From Candidatus Sulfotelmatobacter sp. (lineage in GTDB: Bacteria > Acidobacteriota > Terriglobia > Terriglobales > Acidobacteriaceae), in assembly GCA_030044775.1 (NCBI GenBank), contig JASICF010000125.1, positions 1 through 18,786 on the forward strand: a stretch of 18,786 bases of DNA, written 5' to 3'. Both the position numbers and the translations under genes were made by a program. The notes beneath the pieces were generated by a model. That model had not been told where the DNA came from and ran no database searches. It was given only the letters and a program-made list of their open reading frames with translations. Positions 6,656-14,822 of this stretch are shown piece by piece (the stretch's first letter is position 1; every line of letters starts with the position of its first letter).

Positions 6656-9193
6656 ATGAACGATCTTAAATTTGCCCTCCGCCAGTTCCAGAAATCTCCG
6701 GGATTCGCAGCCACCGTCATCCTCACGATCTCACTGGGCATCGGGGCGAATGTCGCGATCTTTACGCTCGTCCGCGCGATCCTCCTCAAGACCTTGCCGG
6801 TTGCCAATCCCACCAGTCTCTATCGTATTGGCGATCTCGACGACTGCTGCGTTAACGGTGGATTCATCAACGACAACGGCGACTTCGATCTCTTCTCCTA
6901 CGACCTGTATCGCCATTTGCAGGACACCACTCCCGAGTTCGAACAGCTCGCCGCCTTCCAGTCCGGAGAAAATTTGATGAACGTCCGCGCCGGCAGCGCC
7001 TTGGCGAAGGCAGAGCGCACGGAATACGTCTCCGGTAACTACTTCTCGACGTTTGGTGTCGGCTCCTACGCCGGCCGCATGTTTCAACCCTCCGATGACG
7101 TCCCCGGCGCGGCGCCTGTTGCTGTCATCAGCTACGCAGCCTGGCAAGCTTCCCATGCCGGAGACCGGAACGTGGTTGGCTCGACGTTCTTCATCCAAAG
7201 CCATCCGGTGACGATTGTCGGCATCGCTCCACCCGGTTTTTTCGGCGACCGCATCGATGACACTCCTCCCGCCTTTTGGATTCCGCTGAACGCCGAGCCC
7301 ATGCTTGAGGGCGAGACCACTATCCTGAAGGTAGCCGAATCGAATTGGCTCTATGTTCTGGGCCGCCTGAAGCCCGGGGTAACGCCCAAAGCGCTCGAAG
7401 CCAAGATTTCCGCGAGTCTTCGACAATGGCTGGCCACGCAATCGGCCTACACCGTAAACGGCCGCGATAAAGAAATTCCGAAGCAACACGTCATCCTCAC
7501 TCGCGGCGCTAGTGGCGTCCAGAATCTGCAACAGGAAACCGGGGACGGTCTGCGCCTCCTGATCTGGATCTCCATACTTGTCCTGCTCGTTGCGTGCGCG
7601 AACATCGCGAATCTTCTGCTCGCTCGCGGGACCGCGCGTCGTGGCGAAACCTCGATCCGCACGGCTCTCGGGGCCTCTCGGTCTGTCCTGATTCGTCAGT
7701 TGTTGACCGAAAGCGTGTTGCTTTCAGTGGCAGGAGGAATCATCGGCGTCGGCATCGCGTATCTCGGCGCGCGTATGATTCTCACCCTGGCTTTTCCCGA
7801 TGCGACCCAAATGCCCATCCAGGCCAGCCCGTCGCCGGTCATCCTCGGATTCGCGTTTCTCCTGTCGCTCCTAACCGGCGTCGTCTTTGGCATCGTCCCG
7901 GCGTGGATTTCGTCAAACGCCAGTCCCGCCGAGGCTCTGCGCGGTTTGAATCGCTCCACGGGCGACCGCTCACTTCTTCCGCAGAAAACGCTGATTGTGT
8001 TTCAGGCAGCCCTTTCTTTAGTCCTACTCGTATGCGCGGCCCTGATGACGCAAACGCTGCGCAATCTCGAACATCAGAACCTCGGCATGACTACCGCCAA
8101 CCGCTACGTCATCCACTTCGATCCGATGGGAGCGGGATACAACCTCGAAACGATCGGAGCTCTCAACCAGCGGATCGAGGACGAATTCAAAGCTCTGCCC
8201 GGCGTAAAAAGCGCGGGCTTGGCGCTGTACAGCACGCTCGAAGGTAACAACTGGGGCGAATGGGTTTATATTGAAGGCCGTCCGGCGCCCGGCCCGGAGG
8301 AAAATCGGGGCTCATCCTGGGATCGCGTCAGCCCGCAATTCTTCCAGACGATCGGGCAGCCCGTCGTCCGCGGCCGGGGCTTTACCGATCTGGATACGGC
8401 CACCTCTGCCATGGTCGCCGTCGTCAATCAAACCTTCGTGAAGAAGTTTTTCCCCAACGAAGATCCCATCGGACATCACTTCGGAGCCTTCGATCAGAAA
8501 TATGCCAATGACTACGAAATCGTTGGCATCGTCGCGGACGCCAAATACAACAATCCCCGCGATTCTGTCCGCCCAATGTATTTCCGCCCGATGACACAGT
8601 TCAATCGCAACATAATCGGGCGCAACTTCTTCATGGCCGAGAGTCGATCTGTCTATCCCAACTCCATAACCCTGCAATACGCCGGCGATGCCGCATCGCT
8701 GGAGTCGATGGCCCGCCGCACCTTCGCCAGTATCAACCCCGATCTAACTATAGTGAGCTTCAGATCGCTGGACTCCCAGGTTGCCAACAACTTTAACCAG
8801 GAACGCCTGATCTCGCGCCTCACCGGTCTGTTCGGTCTGCTCGCCCTGGCCCTCGCCTCAGTCGGCATTTATGGCATAACCGCGTACTCGGTTGCGCGCC
8901 GCACCAACGAAATCGGTGTGCGCATGGCTCTCGGAGCAAATCGCAGCAATGTCGTCTCACTGGTCATGAGCCGCGCTCTTCTGCTGGTCGCAGTGGGCCT
9001 TGCCGTCGGCATTCCGGTCGCGCTCGTCGGCGGATACTTGATCCGCACGCAACTCTACGGCGTGAAGGCGTATGATCTCGGAACGTTGATGCTGGCAGTC
9101 CTGGTTCTCTCAGCGTTCGCTGCCCTGGCTGGCTTCATCCCAGCCCGCCGCGCAGCCTGCATCGAACCGATGCACGCCCTAAGAATAGAGTAG
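6656..9193 (+). CDS. Duplicated orphan permease (ADOP), MacB/FtsX type ABC-transporter permease
   Basis: This 845-residue membrane protein has the acidobacterial duplicated orphan permease layout, MacB periplasmic domain plus FtsX domain twice, with no ATPase gene beside it. It begins with the typical ADOP N-terminus (DLKFALRQFQKSPGFAA), then a first membrane helix at about 17-43 and a MacB-like extracytoplasmic domain up to about residue 290. The first FtsX block begins near residue 300 (LLVACANIANLLLARGTARRGE) and includes the GASRSVLIRQLLTES motif. A second MacB-like domain follows to about 720, and the second FtsX block repeats the pattern (ARRTNEIGVRMALGANRSNV) and ends PARRAACIEPMHALRIE. 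Canonical MacB exports macrolides or peptides, but substrates of ADOPs are unknown. It is divergent from the formate dehydrogenase operon and probably functionally unrelated. Confidence 0.93.
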   Translation: MNDLKFALRQFQKSPGFAATVILTISLGIGANVAIFTLVRAILLKTLPVANPTSLYRIGDLDDCCVNGGFINDNGDFDLFSYDLYRHLQDTTPEFEQLAAFQSGENLMNVRAGSALAKAERTEYVSGNYFSTFGVGSYAGRMFQPSDDVPGAAPVAVISYAAWQASHAGDRNVVGSTFFIQSHPVTIVGIAPPGFFGDRIDDTPPAFWIPLNAEPMLEGETTILKVAESNWLYVLGRLKPGVTPKALEAKISASLRQWLATQSAYTVNGRDKEIPKQHVILTRGASGVQNLQQETGDGLRLLIWISILVLLVACANIANLLLARGTARRGETSIRTALGASRSVLIRQLLTESVLLSVAGGIIGVGIAYLGARMILTLAFPDATQMPIQASPSPVILGFAFLLSLLTGVVFGIVPAWISSNASPAEALRGLNRSTGDRSLLPQKTLIVFQAALSLVLLVCAALMTQTLRNLEHQNLGMTTANRYVIHFDPMGAGYNLETIGALNQRIEDEFKALPGVKSAGLALYSTLEGNNWGEWVYIEGRPAPGPEENRGSSWDRVSPQFFQTIGQPVVRGRGFTDLDTATSAMVAVVNQTFVKKFFPNEDPIGHHFGAFDQKYANDYEIVGIVADAKYNNPRDSVRPMYFRPMTQFNRNIIGRNFFMAESRSVYPNSITLQYAGDAASLESMARRTFASINPDLTIVSFRSLDSQVANNFNQERLISRLTGLFGLLALALASVGIYGITAYSVARRTNEIGVRMALGANRSNVVSLVMSRALLLVAVGLAVGIPVALVGGYLIRTQLYGVKAYDLGTLMLAVLVLSAFAALAGFIPARRAACIEPMHALRIE

Positions 9194-9247
9194 ACGAGAA
9201 CGATTCGTGCACATCGAGGCGCATGACTTTGCCATTCTTTCGGGGAA

Positions 9248-9272
9248 CTGCAGTCCAGACTGCGTGGCGGAG
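9248..9272. repeat. 25-bp direct repeat, copy 1 (possible attachment site)
   Basis: This stretch is identical over 25 bases to 12151-12175. It contains a perfect 6-2-6 palindrome, GCAGTC-CA-GACTGC (9250-9263). An exact 25-mer repeat is not expected by chance in a window of this size. The two copies bracket the kinase-propeller gene almost exactly. The next bases differ completely between copies (CAACTGGG here). Confidence 0.8.
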
Positions 9273-9292
9273 CAACTGGGATTCGAACCCCA
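9265..9292 (-). pseudogene. tRNA 3'-end remnant (T-loop, acceptor strand, CCA)
   Basis: On the minus strand this reads as a T-loop GGTTCGAATCCC, a seven-base acceptor strand TTGCTCC, a discriminator G and an encoded CCA, with tRNA-like spacing. The T-stem has only three of five pairs. The matching 5' acceptor strand (GGAGCAA), D-arm and anticodon arm are not found in the next 90 bases, so it is not a working tRNA. A 3' tRNA fragment is what an integrating element leaves at an attachment site. It could also be chance resemblance. Confidence 0.35.
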
Positions 9293-9397
9293 TTATCCGT
9301 TCACAACGCCGGTAGAGAATCGGGGCCAATGAGTGCAATCCGGATGTTACAACAGTTGACCTGTTAACGCGCCGCCAACTCCCCGGTCTTCATTGAC

Positions 9398-12130
9398 TTG
9401 CCTCAAGTCTCCACCTACCATTCCCACTCAGTGTCCACGCCCTCCCAACCCGTGGGGCAGACGGTTTCCCATTACCGCATCGTTCGCAGGATTGGCGGTG
9501 GAGGGATGGGTGTCGTCTACGAAGCTGAAGATCTGAAGCTAGGTCGCCATGTCGCCCTGAAGTTCCTTCCCGACGATCTTGCCAACGACGCACAGGCGCT
9601 GAGTCGCTTCCAGAGGGAAGCCAAGGCCGCGTCTTCCTTGAACCATCCCAACATCTGCACGATCCACGAGATCGATGAGGATGGGAGAACCTTCATCGCG
9701 ATGGAATTGCTGGAGGGGCAGACGCTACGGCACCGCATCGCAGGCAGGCCGCTGGAGATCGAAACAGTGCTCGATCTGGGCATCCAGATCGCGGATGCGC
9801 TGGACGCCGCACACGCCAAAGGGATCGTTCACCGGGACATCAAGCCGGCGAACATCTTCGTCACAAATAGGGGTCAGGCAAAGATTCTGGACTTCGGGCT
9901 GGCAAAGGTAACCCTCAAGCCAGAAAGCGCAGCCATGAGCGCAGCGACCATCGAGTCGGAGGAGCATCTCACCAGTCCTGGCAGTGCGCTAGGAACTGTC
10001 GCCTACATGTCGCCGGAGCAGGTGCGGGGGAAAGAACTGGACGACCGAACCGACCTGTTTTCCTTTGGCGCGGTTCTGTACGAGGCGTGTACAGGCACTC
10101 TGCCCTTCCGGGGCGACACCACAGGCGCGATGTTCGATTCGATCTTGAATCGAGCGCCTGTACCGCCAGTTCGAATGAATCCTGACACACCGCCGAAGCT
10201 GGAAGAGATCATCAACAAGTGTTTGGAAAAGGACCGCAACCTCCGATACCAGCACGCCTCGGACATTCGCACTGACTTGCAACGGCTGAAGCGCGATACT
10301 GGCTCCAGCCGCCACGCAGGGTCGGCCGCCCAATCCGTCCTCACCAGCAGCAGTTCCGTTGTTGCAGCAGCAAAGCAACACCAGTGGGGAATCGCGGCTG
10401 GCGTCATTGCCGCCGTCATCGTGCTCTGCGCGGCAGGCTTCGGAGTTTACTCCCTCTTGCATCGTCCTGCCGCAGCGCCTTTCCAGAAGTTCACGGTCAC
10501 TCAAGTCACACAATCGGGCAAAGCTACACAAGCCGCCATTTCACCGGACGGCCGATATGTGCTCAGCGTGATGGATGACAATGGGCAGCAAAGCCTCTGG
10601 CTGCGCAACGTGCCCACAGGCAGCGATACCCAAGTCGTCACCCCATCGGATTCGTATTACGCGAGTCTCGCTTTTTCGCCTGACGGGAACTACATCTACT
10701 TCCGCAAAGCGCAGAACGCACTACACACCCATTGGGTTCTTTACCGCTCTCCGATATTCGGGGGCACACCGCAAGCGATTGTGGGAAACATCGACAGCGA
10801 CATCTCATTTTCTCCTGACGGGCAGCGCATAGCATTCTTGCGCTGGAACAGCCCAGAGGTCGGCCAGTACCGAATCCTGACATCACCGGTAGCAGGCAAC
10901 AGCGAGACCGTTTTGCAAACTGGGGTTGCGGCAGTCGAGCCACATTCCTTGGCATGGTCTCCAAGGAGTGATGAAATCTACTATTCGCTCTACTCGGAGC
11001 AAGGCCTCGGCGCGATTGACGCCTTAGACGTGAAAACGGCACGATTGCATCGCTTCGTCACTCTGCAGAGTCAGTTTCCATACGAAATCCACTGGTCGCC
11101 AGACGGAAACACTCTTTTTGCCGCTTACGGACAAGCAGGAGTGGATCGTTTAAGGGGACAAATCGGATTTCTACGCAGCACGGGCAAAGACATCGAGCCG
11201 ATCACTCGTGACACTAACCACTATAGAACCCTTACTCTTTCCGCCGATGGAAGGACCATCGCCACGGTTCTGGCCAGAAGCTACGCCACAATCTCTGTGC
11301 TCTCCAAGACCGGACGCGATTTTGGGGAGCCTCGAACGCTGCTTTCGGGAACCAATGAATTTGATAGCTGGAGTTATTTGAGTTGGACCGCGGATCTCAA
11401 TCTGATTGTTAGTAACCTCAAGAGCATAGTGAAATTGGCCGCCGACGGGAAGAAGCAAACTCAGCTTCTTGCCGACTCCGGCGCTCCGATCTTCGACTTC
11501 TCTTCTTGCGGCACTAATTACCTTGTTCTGACTTGGGGTTCTCAGGGCACGACCGCGATGACGGTCTGGCGTACGAACGCAGACGGTTCGAGTCCGTTGA
11601 AATTAACGGATGGAAAGCTTGACTGGTGGCCGGTTTGCTCGCTCGATCAGAAATGGGTGTATTACCTCAACTGGGATGTTAAGAAAATCTACCGCGTGCC
11701 GCTGGACGGCTCCGGCAAAGCCGAAACAGTGATCAGTGTCCCTCAAGATTACCTGGGCGGGCTAAGCATTTCGCCAGATGGCAAGAGACTAGCAGCCGCC
11801 GTCCACGGAAAGGAAGGGCAGGACGTTGTGGTCAAGATCGCTTTGTTTGATATCGGATCGCCGAGCCCTCCGCGAATGCTCGATGCGAGGCGCTGTTCGG
11901 GAGAGGTGCAGTTCACTCCAGACGGAAAGTCGCTAGCTTATGCGATCCGGGATAAAGGGGTGGACAACTTGTGGGACCAGCCACTAGACGGTTCTGCGGG
12001 ACATCAGTTTACAGATTTTAAGTCGGAACAAATCTGGTCGTTCAGCTTGTCGTCTGACTCTAGGAAACTGGCTATTTTGCGCGGTCACTCCGATTCTGAC
12101 GTCGTTCTTCTGCAAGAGTCCAATCCGTGA
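9398..12130 (+). CDS. Transmembrane serine/threonine protein kinase with C-terminal TolB/WD40-like propeller
   Basis: This 910-residue Hanks-type (PknB-like) kinase has its catalytic domain in the cytoplasm and a sensor-like propeller outside the membrane. The kinase domain runs from about 26 to 300, with glycine loop IGGGGMG (32-38), ATP-site K55, HRD catalytic loop at 145-147 (D147), DFG at 165-167 and the GTVAYMSPEQ activation segment. One membrane helix lies at about 330-354. The rest, to 910, contains repeated SPDG motifs (AISPDGRYVL, AFSPDGNYIY, SFSPDGQRIA, HWSPDGNTLF, SISPDGKRLA, QFTPDGKSLA) typical of TolB/PD40 blades. All key catalytic residues are present, so it should be active. 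The N-terminus is uncertain: TTG at 9398 is the first usable start, GTG at 9431 is an alternative, and neither has a clear ribosome site. The gene is bracketed by the 25-bp direct repeats. Ligand and targets are unknown. Confidence 0.93.
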   Translation: MPQVSTYHSHSVSTPSQPVGQTVSHYRIVRRIGGGGMGVVYEAEDLKLGRHVALKFLPDDLANDAQALSRFQREAKAASSLNHPNICTIHEIDEDGRTFIAMELLEGQTLRHRIAGRPLEIETVLDLGIQIADALDAAHAKGIVHRDIKPANIFVTNRGQAKILDFGLAKVTLKPESAAMSAATIESEEHLTSPGSALGTVAYMSPEQVRGKELDDRTDLFSFGAVLYEACTGTLPFRGDTTGAMFDSILNRAPVPPVRMNPDTPPKLEEIINKCLEKDRNLRYQHASDIRTDLQRLKRDTGSSRHAGSAAQSVLTSSSSVVAAAKQHQWGIAAGVIAAVIVLCAAGFGVYSLLHRPAAAPFQKFTVTQVTQSGKATQAAISPDGRYVLSVMDDNGQQSLWLRNVPTGSDTQVVTPSDSYYASLAFSPDGNYIYFRKAQNALHTHWVLYRSPIFGGTPQAIVGNIDSDISFSPDGQRIAFLRWNSPEVGQYRILTSPVAGNSETVLQTGVAAVEPHSLAWSPRSDEIYYSLYSEQGLGAIDALDVKTARLHRFVTLQSQFPYEIHWSPDGNTLFAAYGQAGVDRLRGQIGFLRSTGKDIEPITRDTNHYRTLTLSADGRTIATVLARSYATISVLSKTGRDFGEPRTLLSGTNEFDSWSYLSWTADLNLIVSNLKSIVKLAADGKKQTQLLADSGAPIFDFSSCGTNYLVLTWGSQGTTAMTVWRTNADGSSPLKLTDGKLDWWPVCSLDQKWVYYLNWDVKKIYRVPLDGSGKAETVISVPQDYLGGLSISPDGKRLAAAVHGKEGQDVVVKIALFDIGSPSPPRMLDARRCSGEVQFTPDGKSLAYAIRDKGVDNLWDQPLDGSAGHQFTDFKSEQIWSFSLSSDSRKLAILRGHSDSDVVLLQESNP

Positions 12131-12150
12131 GGCTAGTTTACAAGCCATCT

Positions 12151-12175
12151 CTGCAGTCCAGACTGCGTGGCGGAG
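12151..12175. repeat. 25-bp direct repeat, copy 2
   Basis: Identical to 9248-9272, it starts 20 bases after the kinase stop codon. The palindromic core GCAGTC-CA-GACTGC is at 12153-12166. The tRNA-like T-arm next to copy 1 is absent here, so the flanks are unrelated beyond the 25 bases, as expected for the two ends of an insertion or of a duplication. Confidence 0.8.
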
Positions 12176-12187
12176 AGACCAGTCTGG
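12158..12187 (+). terminator. Possible hairpin after the kinase gene
   Basis: CCAGACT (12158-12164) pairs perfectly with AGTCTGG (12181-12187) around a 16-base loop, 28 bases after the kinase stop. There is no U-run after it, so it is at best a weak or factor-assisted terminator. It partly uses repeat copy 2. Confidence 0.25.
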
Positions 12188-12209
12188 GGCTAACCGCTCT
12201 CCGGGTGAA

Positions 12210-12390
12210 TTCCCTGCTAACAGGGAAAAATACAGGGAATTTTCGATTTTCTGCGCTCAAAATTGCGCTCCTTTTTCTCCAAGCTGCACATTCTTCTAGA
12301 GAAAGTCCGGCAACGAGTGCAAATCGGAACAGGGAAGGAACAGGGACGTATCAGGGAAACAATTTCTCTGTTTGCAGGAATAACAGGGAA
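12210..12390. repeat. Cluster of CAGGGA(A) repeats beyond the recombinase 3' end
   Basis: CAGGGA occurs six times in the same orientation, starting at 12221, 12233, 12330, 12341, 12352 and 12384. An inverted copy TTCCCTG at 12210-12216 forms a perfect 7-bp hairpin stem with the first (loop CTAA). Neighbouring copies are spaced 12, 11 and 11 bases, near one helical turn. Most copies are preceded by A and two are followed by ATTTTC. The cluster lies between direct-repeat copy 2 and the recombinase stop. It resembles a set of protein-binding sites, perhaps for the recombinase. That role is inference. Confidence 0.55.
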
Positions 12391-12395
12391 TTTTC

Positions 12396-14144
12396 TTAGA
12401 CCTGCTGATCCGCGACGGGTGTGAACCCAAAAAGCCTCCGCTGCTCGGTCCAGTTGAAGGGAATGTTCTTGTAGAGATGCTCGAACTTCAATGTTGCCGG
12501 CTGCCGTCCGTCCAGAATAGCCTCGACGATGTCCGGAGCCAGGAAGGCGCACGCAAGCACATTTCTGACGTAGTGCGGAGTCAGGCTGGCCTCTCGGGCT
12601 AGAGATTTGACGTTGACCACTTGCCCTTGAAGGATCTTCTCGTACCAGGAGTGTCCACGGGCAACAGCCTTAATCAGCGCCGGCCTGGGATGCGGAATGG
12701 CCGCCGTTGCGTGCGGCGGAATAACAAGATGAATTGCGCCGTCACGACCGCAACGCGTCCGTTTTACTTCAATGCTCAACGAGATCGTGTCGTCGAAGTT
12801 TTCGCGTTTCTTCTCAAGTAATTCATGGGCGATAGTGACTTTTTCGCCGCTCAGCGTCCGGCGTAGTTCGCTTCTTCCGAGCAGGATTTCAATGCCATCG
12901 CTACAAATGGTTATGTTGCGTAGGAAAGATACAAGCAGTTCTCGCAACTCACGTACATTGCCCGGTACGCACTTCGCCGCCAGCTTCTTGGCAGCGGCCA
13001 GCAGAACCTGGATAACACCAGGGCTCTCCTGAGGTCTGCTCAGGGCATCGAAAAGCTCGGCCTCCGATTGTAGAAACGCCTGAAGGCGTTCGATCACTCG
13101 AGTTTCTACCTCGTGTGCTGGTAGCCGTACCGAACCCGATGACGACTCAGACGCATTGTCGGCTGCTGGAGGAGAAACATAGTAACGATAGCGCCTGCCG
13201 CGCTTCACGGTAAACGATGGTGAGAACCGATTTCCTTTTGCATCTCTAATCAAACCGGTCAGCAGGCTCGAAGATCGTTCTTCGATCTCGCTTCGCCGCG
13301 TTTGCGCATTGCGGTCCAGACTCGCCTGCACCTTGTCCCATAAGTCTTTGGGCACGATGCCCTCGTGCTCTCCCGGATACCAATGATCGCGATGTCGGAT
13401 CTCACCAATGTAAAGACGATTCCGCAACAGATAATAAAGATGGCCGCGGGCAAACGGCTGTCCTCCATGCCGGACACCTCTCGTCGTGGTCCAAATCTTG
13501 GTTGTGATATTCTCATGTCGCAGTCCGGCGGCCACCTTCCTAACGCAGCCCAGTTCGAGATAGAGATTAAAAATCCTGCGAACGAAGGTAGCCTCGTCGG
13601 GTTTGGGAACCAGCTTGTGATCCTTCAGAGCGTAGCCGAGTGGAATTGGGCCACCCATCCAGAATCCCTTCTTCTTCGAGGCTGCAATCTTGTCGCGAAT
13701 CCGTTCGCCAGTGACCTCTCGCTCAAACTGCGCGAAGGACAGAAGGATGTTGAGCGTTAGCCGACCCATGGACGTAGTGGTATTGAACTGTTGGGTCACG
13801 GAGACGAACGAAACTCCGTTTGCATCCAATGCTTCGACGATCTTGGCAAAGTCGGCCAAGCTGCGAGTCAGCCGATCAACTTTGTAGACCACGATGACGT
13901 TGACCTTGCCAGCCTCGACATCTCTTAGAAGGCGTCTAAGCGCTGGACGTTCCATTGTTCCGCCCGAGAATCCTCCATCATCGTAATGGTCGGGTAGCGG
14001 TTGCCAGCTTTCCTGGCGCTGGCTCTGAATAAAGGCCTCACAGGATTCGCGTTGGGCATCTAGGGAGTTAAACGATTGCTCCAAACCCTCCTCGGAGCTT
14101 TTCCGGGTATAGACCGCGCATCGCAAGATCGATTTCTGCTCCAT
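12396..14144 (-). CDS. Large serine recombinase (resolvase/invertase N-terminal plus recombinase domain)
   Basis: This 582-residue site-specific recombinase would cut and rejoin DNA through a 5'-phosphoserine link. The N-terminal resolvase domain (about 8-150) has the catalytic motif YTRKS with nucleophile S16 and the conserved DRLTRS arginines. It is followed by the helix E region (FEREVTGERIRDKI) and a PF07508-type recombinase domain (about 165-290, ending NRLYIGEIRHRDHWYPGEHEGIV). The zinc-ribbon-like region (SLLTGLIRDAKGNRFSPS, GRRYRYY) lacks paired cysteines, as is usual in the DUF2924-linked subfamily. A C-terminal HTH-like region has SLAREASLTPHYVRNVL. I chose ATG at 14144 because AAGGAGG lies 10 bases upstream and the N-terminus fits the family; the longer frame would overlap the DUF2924 gene. 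The gene appears intact. It probably mobilises this region. Confidence 0.93.
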   Translation of the reverse strand: MEQKSILRCAVYTRKSSEEGLEQSFNSLDAQRESCEAFIQSQRQESWQPLPDHYDDGGFSGGTMERPALRRLLRDVEAGKVNVIVVYKVDRLTRSLADFAKIVEALDANGVSFVSVTQQFNTTTSMGRLTLNILLSFAQFEREVTGERIRDKIAASKKKGFWMGGPIPLGYALKDHKLVPKPDEATFVRRIFNLYLELGCVRKVAAGLRHENITTKIWTTTRGVRHGGQPFARGHLYYLLRNRLYIGEIRHRDHWYPGEHEGIVPKDLWDKVQASLDRNAQTRRSEIEERSSSLLTGLIRDAKGNRFSPSFTVKRGRRYRYYVSPPAADNASESSSGSVRLPAHEVETRVIERLQAFLQSEAELFDALSRPQESPGVIQVLLAAAKKLAAKCVPGNVRELRELLVSFLRNITICSDGIEILLGRSELRRTLSGEKVTIAHELLEKKRENFDDTISLSIEVKRTRCGRDGAIHLVIPPHATAAIPHPRPALIKAVARGHSWYEKILQGQVVNVKSLAREASLTPHYVRNVLACAFLAPDIVEAILDGRQPATLKFEHLYKNIPFNWTEQRRLFGFTPVADQQV

Positions 14145-14146
14145 GG

Positions 14147-14605
14147 TTATCGAACCTCCTTGGGTTGGGTTGATTGGTCGCCTTTCAGCCCGAAGAACGC
14201 GGGGCCGGACCAGCGAGTGCCGGTGATCTGACGGGCTATCTTGGAAAGACTGGTGTACCGGATGCCTTGATATTCGTAGCCGTGGTTGTCGACGTTCACC
14301 ATGTGGACTTGATCGCGCCATTGCCGAACCAGGCGAGTTCCTGGCTTTAGGGTCGACATCACGGAAATGCCGGTGTCCGAGTGGCTTTCAAGTGCTTTCG
14401 CAAGCTGGCGAAGACGAGAACGGGTCTTGATGCTGATGGGTCCGAACCGTTTTTCTTGGAGCCGGTAGGCCAAGAAGGGAAGCATTAGCTCTCGGCGCAG
14501 CAGGGGCGGAGGAGCCGTACCAAAATGACCTTTCCATAATTGATGGAGGGTAGCTTTATTGAGTTTTTCCAATGAATCAATTCCTTGGGCCTCGGGATCG
14601 TGCAT
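14147..14605 (-). CDS. DUF2924 family protein, recombinase partner
   Basis: This 152-residue protein of the DUF2924 family is of unknown function and is almost always encoded just before a large serine recombinase in phages and integrated elements. The family signature is clear: PGTRLVRQW (88-96), HGYEYQGIRYTSLSKIA (108-124) and ITGTRWSGPAFFGLKG (127-142). The N-terminal half (LWKGHFGTAPPPLLRRELM) is also typical. The start ATG at 14605 has GGAG 5 bases upstream. The stop lies 2 bases before the recombinase ATG, so the two are co-transcribed, and the recombinase ribosome site lies inside the 3' end of this gene. A role as recombination accessory or directionality factor is only a guess from the linkage. 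Confidence 0.9.
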   Translation of the reverse strand: MHDPEAQGIDSLEKLNKATLHQLWKGHFGTAPPPLLRRELMLPFLAYRLQEKRFGPISIKTRSRLRQLAKALESHSDTGISVMSTLKPGTRLVRQWRDQVHMVNVDNHGYEYQGIRYTSLSKIARQITGTRWSGPAFFGLKGDQSTQPKEVR

Positions 14606-14822
14606 AATGTCTCCGCTGACGCTGTAACATTGCCGCTTCCTTTGGGCAAAGAGTCAAGCGGAGAACGGGATTATGGCTCAGCCGGGATGACCCTACCCCG
14701 ACATTGACCCTTCCTTGCCACTAAAATTCAAGTCCCATCTGGGGTTGCTCAAAAACTGGGAAAAATCCCGAATAAGCAGACAATTTTCTCTTTGCATCTC
14801 GAAACGTGAGTTTGTCCTAAAT

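Noticed and set aside
6527..9340. 12-bp direct repeat ATGAGTGCAATC at 6527-6538 and 9329-9340, flanking the permease gene
   Set aside because: Several exact 12-mers are expected by chance in a window of this size. The similar string near 12315 differs in sequence. Without longer identity it is not evidence of a mobile unit.
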